The notes: generated by a model not told the origin, from the letters alone. 64,000 bases of DNA from Hymenobacter mellowenesis (GCF_030581005.1 NZ_JAUQSX010000001.1:124001-188000); one strand, 5' to 3'; positions 49,642 through 58,922 are shown, numbered from the stretch's first letter. Translations and numbers: made by a program.

Positions 49642-51681
49642 ATGTTCTCGCTCACGCCCGCCCGCTCCCTCGTCCTCCAAGTCCTCGCCGACACCTTCAT
49701 TCCCACCCTGCCCGATGGCAGCCCATCCGGCTCCCAGGGCGTGAACCTGGAGAAGCTGGAAGCCGCTATCCGGGAGCAGCCTGAGGGTGCGCAGAACGAG
49801 TTCGGCCAGCTCCTGGATTTGCTGGAGAAACCGCTGCTGGGTTTGACGTGGTTTGGCCCGCTGAAGCCCTTCCGCAAGCTCGACGCGGCGCACCGCGAGC
49901 AGCTGCTGCAAAGCTGGGCCGCCAGCAACGTGCCGCAGCTGCGCAAGGGTTTTCAGGCGCTGCGCAAGCTGTGCACGCTGCTGTACTACGGCGGCAGCAT
50001 GGCCGAGGTGCCGGCCGCCTGGGGCTTCCTGGGCTACCCCGGACCTGATGAAAAGCCCGTGGATTCGCCCAAGCCCATCCGTACGCTCAAGCCTACTGCG
50101 GCTACGAATTATGATTGCGACGTGCTGGTAATCGGCAGCGGCGCGGGCGGCGGCGTGGTGGCTGGCGAGTTGGCCGAGGCCGGGTTTGATGTGCTGGTGC
50201 TCGAAAAAGGCCCCTACTGCCACGGCTGCGACTTCACCCAGCGCGAAGTGGATATGCTGGGTACGCTCTACGACGCCAAGGGCACGCTCTGCACCCAGGA
50301 TGGCAGCATCGGCATCCTGGCTGGCGCTTGCCTGGGCGGCGGGACTACCGTGAACTGGGCCGGCGCCTTCCGCACCCCCGATTATGTGCTGCAGGAATGG
50401 GCCCGCGAGCATGCCGCGCCCCACTTCACCACCCTCGAATTCAAGGAAAGCCTCAATGCCGTGGCCCGCACCATCGGCGTGAACACCAACTACACCCGCC
50501 ACAACGGCCAGAACCAGGCCCTTTGGGATGGCTCGACCAAGCTGGGCCAGGAAGTGAAGCTGATTCCGCGCAACGAAAAGGGCCTGACCGACTCCGATAG
50601 CCACTTCCGCAGCCTGGGCTATACCACGCTGGGCGACGCCCACGGCATCAAGCAGGGCACGCTGAACACCTATCTGCTCACCGCTTTCGAGCACGGCGCC
50701 CGCATTCTGGCCGATACCAAAGTGGCTAAAGTCACCATCAGCCAGAGCCGCGCCACCGGCGCGGAGGCCCTGCACACCACGGCGGACGGCCGCCAAATCC
50801 AGATTATCGTGCGTGCGAAGCGCGTGGTGGTGGCCGGCGGGGCCATCCAGACGCCCGCGCTGCTGCTGCGCTCCGGCCTGAAGCACCCGCACCTGGGCCG
50901 CCACTTGCACCTGCACCCCACGGTGGTGGTGGGCGCCCGCTACCCGCAGGCTATGAACTCCTGGCACGGCCCCAGCATGAGCGTGGTCAACGACAATTAC
51001 ACCCAGCTGCACGGCACCAACTTCGGCGCCAAGCTCGAAACGCCCCCCACCCACCCCGGCCTGCTGAGCATGGTACTGCCCTGGCGCTCAGGCCGCCAGC
51101 ACCACGAGCTGCTGCGCGACGCCAGCCACCTGGGCTCGTTCATCGTCCTGACCCGCGACCGCGACGGCGGCCGGGTGAGCATCGACAAAAACGGCTCCCC
51201 GCTGATTGACTACACGCTGTCCGATTTTGACCGCGCCAACATGCTGGAGGGCGTGCGCGCCGCTGCCCAAATCCACATTGCCGCCGGGGCTGAGAAAGTG
51301 TACCTGCCCCACAACACGCTGCCCACTTTGGAGACGAAAGACGGCGCGCTTCAAAACCCCGAAGTGCTCGACCAGCTGCCGCACCTAAGCTGGAAGCCCA
51401 ATCAGTTCGGCCTCTACAGCGCCCACCAGATGAGCACCTGCCGCATGGGCGGCGACGCCGCCACCCACCCCCTCAAGCTCAACGGCGAAACCGTAGAGGT
51501 GCAGAACCTCTTCGTGGCCGACGGCTCGGCCTTCCCCGCCTGCAGCGGCGTCAACCCCATGCTCACCATCATGGCCCTGGCCCACTTCACGGCACAGGGA
51601 ATGAAAGCCGCCGAGCATCCCTCCCGCCGCCCGCTACCTTTGGCCTCGACTTTGGGCCACCATGCTGCGACTACTACCTGA
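49642..51681 (+). CDS. GMC family oxidoreductase, long-chain alcohol oxidase-like
   Basis: The ATG at 49642 starts MFSLTPARSLVLQVLADTF; an upstream TTG is less likely. Residues 1-150 form a helical N-terminal domain. The FAD-binding part follows (CDVLVIGSGAGGGVVAGELA, about 155-175), then GACLGGGTTVNWAG and the C-terminal GMC region with HQMSTCRMGGDA and GVNPMLTIMALA. Helical N-terminal extensions of this sort occur in long-chain fatty alcohol oxidases and some choline/glucose dehydrogenase relatives. It likely oxidises an alcohol to an aldehyde; an aldehyde dehydrogenase lies 3.4 kb away. 679 residues; its end overlaps the next gene by 20 bp. Confidence 0.88.
   Translation: MFSLTPARSLVLQVLADTFIPTLPDGSPSGSQGVNLEKLEAAIREQPEGAQNEFGQLLDLLEKPLLGLTWFGPLKPFRKLDAAHREQLLQSWAASNVPQLRKGFQALRKLCTLLYYGGSMAEVPAAWGFLGYPGPDEKPVDSPKPIRTLKPTAATNYDCDVLVIGSGAGGGVVAGELAEAGFDVLVLEKGPYCHGCDFTQREVDMLGTLYDAKGTLCTQDGSIGILAGACLGGGTTVNWAGAFRTPDYVLQEWAREHAAPHFTTLEFKESLNAVARTIGVNTNYTRHNGQNQALWDGSTKLGQEVKLIPRNEKGLTDSDSHFRSLGYTTLGDAHGIKQGTLNTYLLTAFEHGARILADTKVAKVTISQSRATGAEALHTTADGRQIQIIVRAKRVVVAGGAIQTPALLLRSGLKHPHLGRHLHLHPTVVVGARYPQAMNSWHGPSMSVVNDNYTQLHGTNFGAKLETPPTHPGLLSMVLPWRSGRQHHELLRDASHLGSFIVLTRDRDGGRVSIDKNGSPLIDYTLSDFDRANMLEGVRAAAQIHIAAGAEKVYLPHNTLPTLETKDGALQNPEVLDQLPHLSWKPNQFGLYSAHQMSTCRMGGDAATHPLKLNGETVEVQNLFVADGSAFPACSGVNPMLTIMALAHFTAQGMKAAEHPSRRPLPLASTLGHHAATTT
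51635..51642 (+). promoter_or_regulatory. Possible internal -7 element
   Basis: TACCTTTG lies inside the last codons of the GMC gene, 20 bp before the ATG of the GT-C gene. It matches TAnnTTTG and could give that gene its own short-leader transcript. No -33 TTTG partner is clear. Confidence 0.4.
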
Positions 51682-53287
51682 GAATTTCCGCGCCTCGCGC
51701 CGGCTGATTACAACCTTATTTTTTGGCGGCCTGTTGCTGCTCGGCTTGCTGCTCACCAGCAGCTACGGCATGGGCTGGGACGAGCCAACCGACCGCGAGG
51801 GCGGTTACATCAGCCTGCGCTACGTGGCCCAGCGCCTGGCCCCGGGCCTGCTCCGCACCGAACACCTGGCCCACCTGCCCGAGCTGCGCACCTACCGCGA
51901 GGCCGACCACGGCGTGGCTTTCACGATGCCCTTGGCGGCGCTGGAAGAAATTTTCTACCCACACGACCTGCCGGGCGCCTACTGGATGCGACACTTGCTG
52001 GTATTCGCCACGTTTGTGGCGGGCGCGTGGGCCCTGTTCCGGCTGGGCGCCGAGCGGTTTGGCAGCTGGCGCTGGGGCTTGGCGGGTGCGGCGGCGCTGG
52101 TGCTTTCGCCCCGCATTTTCGCTGAAGCTTTTTACAACCATAAGGACTTGGTATTCATGAACCTGTTCGTGCTGGGCGGATTCACGCTTACACAGCTGCT
52201 GCGCCGGCCTACGACGGGTCGGGCCGTGCTGCACGCGTTGGTGATGGCCCTGGCCACCGATGTGCGGATTATGGGCCTGCTGCTGCCGGTGCTCACGGTG
52301 GCTTTTGTGGCGCTGGAAACATGGGCGCGGCCCCTGCGCCGGGCGGCCCTGCTGCGGACGCTGGGGCTGTGCGGGGCGGCCACTATGGCGTTGGTGGTGC
52401 TGTTTTGGCCCTATTTGTGGGAGGCGCCAATAGCGCGTTTGTGGGAGTGCTTCGGAAATTTCCGCTACTTCCGCCAAACCATGCGGGTATTTTACCTGGG
52501 CCAGCTACGCTCGTGCCGGGAGTTGCCGTGGCATTACCTGCCGGTGTGGCTGCTCATTACAACGCCCGTGGCCTATTCGGTGCTGTTTGTGGCCGGCGCC
52601 ACCGGGGTGCTGCGCGAATTAGTACGGCAGCCGCTGGCGCTGCTGCGCCGCACGGCCGGCCGGCGCGACCTGCTTTTTGGGGCCTGGTGCGTGGGGCCAC
52701 TGGTGCTCATTGTGGCCATGAACTCGGTGGTGTACGACGGCTGGCGGCACGTTTATTTCATCTACCCGGCCTTTCTGCTGCTGGCGGTGCGGGGCCTGCG
52801 GGCGGGCGTGCAGGCTTGGCGGGCGGCCCCGGCGGCCTCAGCGCACCGGCGGCTGGGCACGGCGGCGGGTGCGCTGCTGGCCCTGGGCGTGGCCCACACC
52901 GCCTACCGGCAGGTACTCGACCATCCGCATCAGTACGTGTATTTCAGCTTCCTGCCCGGCCCGGTGGCGGCCCGGCTGTTCGAGCGCGACTACTGGGGCA
53001 TCTCGGCCCGGCAGGGCCTGAGCTGGGTGCTAACTCACGATGCCAGCGCCACCGTGGCCGTCAGCGACACGCTCACGCAGCGCGATGTGCTGCACAACAA
53101 CGCCCTGCTGCTGCCCACGGCGGCCAGCGCCCGGCTGCGCTTCGTGCCCCACGCGCAGGCCCGGTATTTTCTGGGCATCTACCGCTGGCACCCCTGGCCC
53201 TATGAGGCCCGGTTTGGCAAGCCCGTGCATCATATTCAAGTCGATGGCATGCCAATTCTGACGGTGTTTCGGCAAGAAGCTAATTAG
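51662..53287 (+). CDS. GT-C type membrane glycosyltransferase-like protein
   Basis: A 541-residue inner membrane protein with about eleven helices. The first periplasmic loop contains WDEPTDREGGYISLRYV, with the acidic pair expected after helix 1 in GT-C (GT39/ArnT/PMT-like) enzymes that use polyprenyl-phosphate sugars. PRIFAEAFYNHKDLVFMNLF and YDGWRHVYFIYPAFLLL also fit this group. The soluble C-terminal part is about 90 residues. It may mannosylate or glycosylate surface molecules. It overlaps the GMC gene by 20 bp in another frame. The exact acceptor is unknown. Confidence 0.8.
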   Translation: MLRLLPENFRASRRLITTLFFGGLLLLGLLLTSSYGMGWDEPTDREGGYISLRYVAQRLAPGLLRTEHLAHLPELRTYREADHGVAFTMPLAALEEIFYPHDLPGAYWMRHLLVFATFVAGAWALFRLGAERFGSWRWGLAGAAALVLSPRIFAEAFYNHKDLVFMNLFVLGGFTLTQLLRRPTTGRAVLHALVMALATDVRIMGLLLPVLTVAFVALETWARPLRRAALLRTLGLCGAATMALVVLFWPYLWEAPIARLWECFGNFRYFRQTMRVFYLGQLRSCRELPWHYLPVWLLITTPVAYSVLFVAGATGVLRELVRQPLALLRRTAGRRDLLFGAWCVGPLVLIVAMNSVVYDGWRHVYFIYPAFLLLAVRGLRAGVQAWRAAPAASAHRRLGTAAGALLALGVAHTAYRQVLDHPHQYVYFSFLPGPVAARLFERDYWGISARQGLSWVLTHDASATVAVSDTLTQRDVLHNNALLLPTAASARLRFVPHAQARYFLGIYRWHPWPYEARFGKPVHHIQVDGMPILTVFRQEAN

Positions 53288-53300
53288 CTGATGACATGCT

Positions 53301-53702
53301 ATGTTTGGGTTGATGAAACGCCCGGCCCTGCCCTATCTGCTGTTGCTGCCGCTGCTGGCGGTGCTCTTGTTTGGCAATTGTGGCGGTGGCGTACGCGGAA
53401 TGCTGAACAGCATGAGCATTGCGCGCCGCGCCGAGCTTCGGGCCAGTGTAGTGCGCCGGGAGCAATGCCGAACCCTGGCGGCGAAACAACTGCACGGCCG
53501 GGCCCGCCAGCAAGCTTATCAACAGATTGAAATAGTAGCCAACAACAAAGCCGACTCCGTGCTCCGCCGCCATGAGCTTGACAAGTTCAATAAGCGCCGC
53601 AACAAAACCGAACGCCAGTTGCTGCTCAATTACAACCCCGATGGCTCGCCACGCGCCTTTGGCAAAGCCAGCCCGCAAAGGCCCACGCTGGGCCCAAACT
53701 AG
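53301..53702 (+). CDS. Hypothetical small membrane-anchored protein
   Basis: A 133-residue frame with ATG at 53301 (or 53313, MKRPALPYLLLLPLLAVLLF). One N-terminal hydrophobic segment is followed by a basic, helical region (RRAELRASVVRREQCRTLAA, RRHELDKFNKRRNKTERQLL). The segment LLFGNCGGG is near a lipobox but not a good one. It follows the GT-C gene by 13 bp on the same strand, so it may be its partner. I recognise no family. Confidence 0.55.
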   Translation: MFGLMKRPALPYLLLLPLLAVLLFGNCGGGVRGMLNSMSIARRAELRASVVRREQCRTLAAKQLHGRARQQAYQQIEIVANNKADSVLRRHELDKFNKRRNKTERQLLLNYNPDGSPRAFGKASPQRPTLGPN

Positions 53703-53759
53703 CTGTTTGGCGGAACAAGTCCGTATAAGCTTCCTGCTGGCTAAAACCAGTGATTCCTT

Positions 53760-54173
53760 ATGCGCGCTTCCCGTCTTTCCCTGCTGCTGTCCCTGAGCCT
53801 GACCGCCGCCAGCTGTTCTATTTTCCATCGCGACAAGCCCGCGCCGGTGGTCGAAACCGTGCGCACCGCCGACTCGCCCGCGCCGCCCACCGCCGCCCGC
53901 GACCTGGCCGACGTGATGGGCACCGAGCTCAAGCTCACCCCCGACCAAACCAGCCGCATCCGCATCATCCTCAACGGCACACTCAGCGAGTCGAACGCCG
54001 CCAAGGAAAAATTCGCCCCCAAATCGCCGCAGCTGCTGGCCGAGCTCAAGCGCATCAACACCAAGTCGCAACGCGAGCTAAGCGCCGTAGTGGGCCCCGC
54101 CAAGTTCAAACAGCTGCAAACCCGGGCCACCCAGCAGAAAATAGCCGCTGAGATGCAGCAGCGACAGAAATAA
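53760..54173 (+). CDS. Hypothetical lipoprotein with Spy/CpxP-like helical region
   Basis: A 137-residue protein with a lipoprotein signal (LLLSLSLTAASCS, lipobox Cys19). The remaining part is helical, with LKLTPDQTSRIRIILNGTL, a pattern similar to the LTxxQ repeats of Spy/CpxP periplasmic proteins, followed by KSQRELSAVVGPAKFKQLQT. The family link is tentative. It is convergent with the lipoprotein gene ending at 54181, only 7 bp away. Confidence 0.7.
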   Translation: MRASRLSLLLSLSLTAASCSIFHRDKPAPVVETVRTADSPAPPTAARDLADVMGTELKLTPDQTSRIRIILNGTLSESNAAKEKFAPKSPQLLAELKRINTKSQRELSAVVGPAKFKQLQTRATQQKIAAEMQQRQK

Positions 54174-54180
54174 CGTGTAA

Positions 54181-54867
54181 CTAATAGCGGCGTCGGTACG
54201 CTTCCTGAGTGTCCCATAAGCCCTCGTAGCGGCCCAGGCGGCGCGTTTGCTGGGCGGTGGCGGGCACTAGTTGAAAGGAAGTCAGGCGGCCGTTTTCGCG
54301 GTGGTAGCGCACGGTGGCCGGGTCCAGGGCCAGCAGGCGCAGGGTGTCGGTGCCGAAGGTTTGCCAGCGTAAGTCCTTGCCCTCGATTTCGAGGCGCTGC
54401 ACGCACCATTTATCCCCGCTGTCGTTGGGCGTGTTGAGGTAGTAGCGGCCTTGAAACCGACGCAGTACCCCCGGGCCCGAGCCCGCAAGCGTGAAAACGG
54501 TATCGGTCCACAGCCAGCTGTCGCGCACCGAGTCGCGGCCCAGCAGGTGCACGTAGTGCAGGTGCCCGCCTTGCTCGTACGTGGTATCGGCCCGCAAATG
54601 GTGGCCCAGGAGCGAATCAACTTCCCGGCGGCGGCCCAGCCCCTGCTGCAGCTCCTGCCGCCACACCGCCGTGCGGCCGATGCACAACGACTTGCCCGAA
54701 TCGGCGGCGGTGTACACGCCTTGATGCCGGGCCGGAAAAGCCGCCATATCAGCCGCTTCCGCCGGAAATGGCTGTGCGAAGCGCACTTCGAGGCCGTCGT
54801 CGCAGGCGGTCAGCAACAGGCCGGCGGCCCCCAGGCCCCAGCCGCGCAAGCGTTGTGTGGTTGTCAT
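54181..54867 (-). CDS. Hypothetical lipoprotein
   Basis: A 228-residue protein with a lipobox (GLLLTACDD, Cys22). The mature part is beta-rich and aromatic, with VYTAADSGKSLCIGRTAVWR, HLHYVHLLGRDSVRDSWLW and RFQGRYYLNTPNDSGDKWCV. It looks like a small beta-barrel or sandwich. I recognise no family and assign no function. Its start faces the repeat at 54925. Confidence 0.72.
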   Translation of the reverse strand: MTTTQRLRGWGLGAAGLLLTACDDGLEVRFAQPFPAEAADMAAFPARHQGVYTAADSGKSLCIGRTAVWRQELQQGLGRRREVDSLLGHHLRADTTYEQGGHLHYVHLLGRDSVRDSWLWTDTVFTLAGSGPGVLRRFQGRYYLNTPNDSGDKWCVQRLEIEGKDLRWQTFGTDTLRLLALDPATVRYHRENGRLTSFQLVPATAQQTRRLGRYEGLWDTQEAYRRRY

Positions 54868-54924
54868 GGGCTTTCATGCTGCTTTAGCCCAGAAAGTAAC
54901 CCCTTGACACGCATAGAGGCACTG

Positions 54925-55011
54925 GTCATGCTGAGCTTGTCGAAGCATCTCTACCGGGTAAGCAATCCATCTACTATTGCGGTAGAGATGCTTCGACAAG
55001 CTCAGCATGAC
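54925..55011. repeat. GTCATGCTGAGC inverted repeat
   Basis: Perfect 32-nt arms (54925-54956 and 54980-55011) contain GTCATGCTGAGCTTGTCG. The arms differ from the 48624 copy in the middle block (TTGTC instead of GCAGC), with matching changes in both arms. It lies between the divergently ordered lipoprotein start and the aldehyde dehydrogenase stop. Confidence 0.9.
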
Positions 55012-55053
55012 GTTCGGGCATGGCGTTCCCTACAAACTGTGTGCGCCCAACCG

Positions 55054-56520
55054 CTACAAATACTTCACCAGCAGCCCAATCAGCTTCTGCACCCGGCCCG
55101 TGTATGGCGGGTACATGGCCTTGATGCCGGTGAAGCCTACGCGCTGCCGCAGCACACCCTTCTCGTTGCTGAAGGCCAGGAAGCCGGAGTGTCCGTGCGC
55201 CTTACCGAGGCCCGAGTTGCCCACGCCGCCGGTGGGCAGCTCGGGGTGGGCGAAGTGCAGCACCGTTTCGTTCACGCCCGCGCCGCCGGCCGACACGTTT
55301 TCGAGCAGGTAGCGACGGTTGTCGGCGCTGCGGCTGAACACGTACTGGGCCAGCGGCTTAAGGCGGGCGTTGATGTAGGCCGTCATTTCGGGCAGGGTCT
55401 TGAAGGTGAGCACGGGCAGCAGCGGGCCGAAAATCTCCTCTTCCAGCACGCGGGCGCCGGCTGGCACGTTGGTCAGGAGGGTGGGCTCGATGTAGTTCTG
55501 CAGAGCATCGACGGTGCCGCCGGCAGCCACGGTGGCGCCACGGGTCTGGGCGTCTTCGAGCAGGCCGGCGAGGCGGGCGAAGTGGTGCTGGTTCACGATG
55601 CGAGCCAGCGACTCAGAGCGCTCGATGCCGGCCCCGGCGGGGTTGTAGGCCCGCTGAATGGCGGCCGTGAGCTCGGTGAGCAAGGCGGGCTGTACGCTTT
55701 CCTGCACCAGTAAGTAATCGGGGGCCACACAGGTCTGGCCGTTGTTGAGGAACTTGCCCCACACGATTTTCTCGGCCGCGTCGCGCAGGTTGGCGGTTTC
55801 GTCCACCACGGCGGGGTTTTTGCCGCCCAGCTCCAGCGTGAGGCCGCAGAGGTGCTCAGCAGCGGCGCGCATCACAATCTTGCCCACCTCGGGGCTGCCG
55901 GTGAAGAAAATATGGTCCCAGGGCAGCTTCAGCAGCTCGGTAGCGGTTTCCTTGTCTCCCTGTAGCAGCAGCACCTCGTCGGGCCGGAACAGGTCTTCGC
56001 ACAGCTTCTGAAGCAGCGCCGAGGTAGCGGGCGTCTGCTCGGCCGGCTTTATCACCACGGCATTGCCGGCGGCAATGGCCGAAATCAGCGGGCCCACGGC
56101 CAGGTAGAACGGGTAGTTCCAGGGCGCGATGATGAGCACCACGCCCTTGGGCTCGACCTGCACCCAGGCGCGGGTGCCCAGCAAGGCCAGGGGCGCGGCC
56201 ACCCGGCGCGGCGCCATCCACTTTTTCAGGTGGCTCATCGTGTGCTTGAGCTCAACCAGCGAAGTCCAGATTTCCGTCAAATCCGTTTCGGCGGCGGGCT
56301 TGCGGAAGTCGGCCAGCAGAGCCTGTTGAATGTCGGCGCGGTGCGCGTGCAGCCAGTTGCTGAGCTTTTGCAGGCGGGCGCGGCGCGCAGCCACGTCTTC
56401 CTGGCGCAGGGCCGGCGTGCGCTGGCGCAAGGCCTCAAACGCGGCCCCGTAGCGGTTGGCGGCAATGGCCGTGGCGGGCGAAACAAGGCCTTCGAGGGGC
56501 GCGGCAGCGGTTTCGGGCAT
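55054..56520 (-). CDS. Aldehyde dehydrogenase family protein
   Basis: The ATG at 56520 is preferred (MPETAAAPLEGLVSPATAIA); the frame runs to 56625 but that part is not family-like. The 488-residue enzyme has NAD(P)-binding VLIIAPWNYPFYLAVGPLI, the fold motif FFTGSPEVGKIVM, the general-base Glu in LTLELGGKNP and catalytic Cys in NNGQTCVAPDY. The short length and sequence style fit the class 3 / fatty aldehyde dehydrogenase group. It oxidises aldehydes to acids; the GMC oxidase and PaoABC in the same window could feed or share such substrates (inference). Confidence 0.93.
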   Translation of the reverse strand: MPETAAAPLEGLVSPATAIAANRYGAAFEALRQRTPALRQEDVAARRARLQKLSNWLHAHRADIQQALLADFRKPAAETDLTEIWTSLVELKHTMSHLKKWMAPRRVAAPLALLGTRAWVQVEPKGVVLIIAPWNYPFYLAVGPLISAIAAGNAVVIKPAEQTPATSALLQKLCEDLFRPDEVLLLQGDKETATELLKLPWDHIFFTGSPEVGKIVMRAAAEHLCGLTLELGGKNPAVVDETANLRDAAEKIVWGKFLNNGQTCVAPDYLLVQESVQPALLTELTAAIQRAYNPAGAGIERSESLARIVNQHHFARLAGLLEDAQTRGATVAAGGTVDALQNYIEPTLLTNVPAGARVLEEEIFGPLLPVLTFKTLPEMTAYINARLKPLAQYVFSRSADNRRYLLENVSAGGAGVNETVLHFAHPELPTGGVGNSGLGKAHGHSGFLAFSNEKGVLRQRVGFTGIKAMYPPYTGRVQKLIGLLVKYL

Positions 56521-56676
56521 GAGGTGGGATAAGCTGAGAGGAGCAGATAATACGCGCAGCAGACCGGCGCCGGTCAGGGCTCGCAGAAAGATACGCGGCT
56601 TGCCTAAAATATCCGGTGCCGCCATCCGTCAGCGCAAGCCGGTGCCCCGGCGGTTAGCCCAACGTGACGCCGGTGT

Positions 56677-56684
56677 TACCTTTG
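56677..56684 (+). promoter_or_regulatory. -7 element upstream of the PAP2 gene
   Basis: TACCTTTG matches TAnnTTTG and lies 105 bp before the GTG start of the PAP2 gene. Confidence 0.5.
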
Positions 56685-56788
56685 TGGTCCGTTATGCGAG
56701 CCACAGCTTGCCCGTTTTCCCATTTGGTGCCCCCTCGCCCCACCCCTGCCGCGAGGCCGCACCGCGTTATTTAGCTATTCCTCTTTTC

Positions 56789-57991
56789 GTGAACTCTTAT
56801 TACCCTTGCCGCGCCCTGCGGCTGTTCGTTGCGCTGTTTTTTAGTTTGAGTTTTGCCGCCAGTAGCTCCGCTCACACCGCTAATTTCACTTCTACTGCCT
56901 CGGATTCTACCGGCCTCGCCGCCGATTCGTTGGCAATTCCAACAGCTTCCGACACCATCCAAGCGCGGCCCGCTTCCGCCAAAACCGCTCCTGCCGATTC
57001 GCTGGTCCACATCCATCCGCGCGGCGCCGATGGCCGCATCAGCGACTACACCGTGGCGCCCGGCGTGACGTGGCACTACGAAAACACTAAGCCCTTCCGC
57101 TGGCTCCTGCACATCCCGCGCGACCTGGGCCAGGCGCCCGGCTACATCTTCCGCAAGGAAAACAAGGAGACGTTCATCGGCCTGGCCACGGCCTCTGTAG
57201 CGCTGTGGGTGGCCGACCAGGCCATCATCGACTGGAGCCAGGACTTTGGCAAGTTCATCGGCCTGAAGGCGGCCAGCACCCAGAAAACCCTGGTCTACAT
57301 TCCTTTCCGCGTGGGCTCGGCCAACCTGCCCTTCGAGTTTAACGTGCCCGACAACCTCAACAGCACGTTCTACTTCCTCGGCGACGGCTGGACGCACCTC
57401 ACCGTGGCCAGCAGCTTCTGGATTTACGGCGGCATCAAGAAAGACAACCGCGCCCTGCAAACCTCCAGCCAGCTCGGCGAGGCCATTCTCACCACCGGCC
57501 TCGTCGTCCAGACGCTCAAGCGCCTCACCGGCCGCCAGAGCCCCTACGTGGCCACTCAGGACCGCGGCGAGTGGCACCTGTTCCCCTCGTACAGCCGCTA
57601 CCAGAGCTTCGTGCCCAACTACGACGCCTTCCCCACCGGCCACCTGGCCACGGCCATGGCCACGGTCACGGTCATCGCCGACAACTACCCCGAGTACCGT
57701 TTCATCCGCCCCGTGGGTTACTCGCTGATGGGCCTGCTGGGCTATTCCATGCTCAACAACGGCGTGCACTGGGCCTCCGACTACCCCATTGGCATCGCCC
57801 TGGGCTACGCCTTCGCCAAAATTGCCGTGCGCAACGGCCGCACCCGCGTCGAGGCCACCTCCACTGGCGCGGCGGCCAACGGCACCGGCATGGCCCCGCC
57901 GCGCAAGCCCCGGCCGTGGTTCCGGCAGGGCCGTTTTTCGCCCTACACCTACGGCCCCTTCACCGGCGCCTCGTGGTCGCTGCACTGGTAG
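56789..57991 (+). CDS. PAP2 superfamily phosphatase
   Basis: I chose the GTG at 56789 because it opens a signal peptide (VNSYYPCRALRLFVALFFSL); no ATG is suitably placed. The 400-residue protein carries the three acid phosphatase motifs: LKRLTGRQSP (KX6RP type), FPTGHLATA (PSGH type) and NNGVHWASDYP (SRX5HX3D type with substitutions). Catalytic histidines are present in the last two. The family dephosphorylates lipid phosphates or undecaprenyl pyrophosphate at the periplasmic face. The N-terminal extension (about 30-130) is Ala/Ser/Thr-rich. Substrate is unknown. Confidence 0.87.
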   Translation: MNSYYPCRALRLFVALFFSLSFAASSSAHTANFTSTASDSTGLAADSLAIPTASDTIQARPASAKTAPADSLVHIHPRGADGRISDYTVAPGVTWHYENTKPFRWLLHIPRDLGQAPGYIFRKENKETFIGLATASVALWVADQAIIDWSQDFGKFIGLKAASTQKTLVYIPFRVGSANLPFEFNVPDNLNSTFYFLGDGWTHLTVASSFWIYGGIKKDNRALQTSSQLGEAILTTGLVVQTLKRLTGRQSPYVATQDRGEWHLFPSYSRYQSFVPNYDAFPTGHLATAMATVTVIADNYPEYRFIRPVGYSLMGLLGYSMLNNGVHWASDYPIGIALGYAFAKIAVRNGRTRVEATSTGAAANGTGMAPPRKPRPWFRQGRFSPYTYGPFTGASWSLHW

Positions 57992-58004
57992 AATATAACC
58001 CAAT

Positions 58005-58040
58005 AAAAAAGCCCGCTCCTGACCAGGAGCGGGCTTTTTT
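58005..58040. terminator. Bidirectional intrinsic terminator
   Basis: AAAAAAGCCCGCTCCT pairs perfectly with AGGAGCGGGCTTTTTT around a 4-nt loop. It separates the convergent PAP2 and lipoprotein genes. Confidence 0.93.
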
Positions 58041-58054
58041 GCTTTAGCGAAGGC

Positions 58055-58735
58055 TTATTTAAACAAGCCCTTTTTCACGGTGCGGTTGCCGTTTTCGTCG
58101 ATTTTAATCTTCGTGCCGTCGGCACGCTTGATTTTCACCGAACCGTCGTCGTCGCGCTTGATTTTGGCGCCGTTTTCATATTTCACTTTGTGGTCGCCGT
58201 CGTTTTCGCGCTCCATTTTCTTCACGCCCGAGCCCTGGCCCACGCTGCCGCTGCCGGTGCGGCGGGTGGTCGTAGTGGTCGTCGTCACGGCCACGGGGGC
58301 CAGCGAGTAGGGGCCGTCACCGTAGTTGGCGCGGTTCGAGGAATAGGTATTGTAGTAATCGGGGCTGTTGAGGTCGGTCCGGATTTGCTCGTCGGCCAGG
58401 TCATTGGCTTGGCGGATGGCGGCGTTGCGGCCGGTGGTATCGTTGGCGTACTGGGTTTCGAGCTCGTTCAGACGGCGGCCGCGGGTGTAGTAGGTGCGCT
58501 CGATGCGCGTCGTCACGGTCGGGTCGGTCAGCTTGAGGTCTTCGGCCACGCGGGCAGCCATGCGGCGGGCGTCGTCGTGCAGGGCCACGGTGTCCACGGT
58601 GGTGGTGGTGGTCGTGGTGGCCGTAGTGGTGGTTTCGGGGGTGGTCGTGGTGGTGGTTTCCACCTTTTTATCTTGTTGGCAAGAGGCGGTGGCCAGCGAG
58701 GCGGCGGCCAGCAGGCCGAGCAGTTTCGTGTTCAT
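58055..58735 (-). CDS. Hypothetical lipoprotein with Thr-rich segments
   Basis: The ATG at 58735 opens MNTKLLGLLAAASLATASCQ, a lipoprotein signal (Cys19). The 226-residue protein then has a poly-Thr linker (about 25-50), a helical segment (RRMAARVAEDLKLTDPTVTT and RIERTYYTRGRRLNELETQY), and a second Thr run. The C-terminus is strongly charged, with repeated units (GAKIKRDDDGSVKIKRADG and GTKIKIDENGNRTVKKG). The charged repeats resemble short beta-hairpin units found in Bacteroidota envelope proteins. Function unknown. Confidence 0.75.
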   Translation of the reverse strand: MNTKLLGLLAAASLATASCQQDKKVETTTTTTPETTTTATTTTTTTVDTVALHDDARRMAARVAEDLKLTDPTVTTRIERTYYTRGRRLNELETQYANDTTGRNAAIRQANDLADEQIRTDLNSPDYYNTYSSNRANYGDGPYSLAPVAVTTTTTTTRRTGSGSVGQGSGVKKMERENDGDHKVKYENGAKIKRDDDGSVKIKRADGTKIKIDENGNRTVKKGLFK

Positions 58736-58831
58736 GGGATGCGGTTGAGAAATTGTAAACGACCATGTAGCCATTTTTAGGGGCTGATACGGTAGCGCTT
58801 GGGGCGGGGTTATTCCTGCAAAGGACGAGCA

Positions 58832-58896
58832 CCCCGAAATTTCATTTCGGCCCGGGCGAACGACTCGTTTCGGCGGGCCGAAATGAAATTTCGGGG
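58832..58896. repeat. Perfect inverted repeat
   Basis: 23-nt arms (58832-58854 and 58874-58896) starting CCCCGAAATTTCATTTCGG are perfect complements around a 19-nt loop. Each arm contains an inner palindrome (CGAAATTTCATTTCG). It ends 27 bp after the SDR stop, so it may terminate that gene. Confidence 0.85.
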
Positions 58897-58922
58897 CACT
58901 TGTGCCAATCGGCGCGGTGAGG

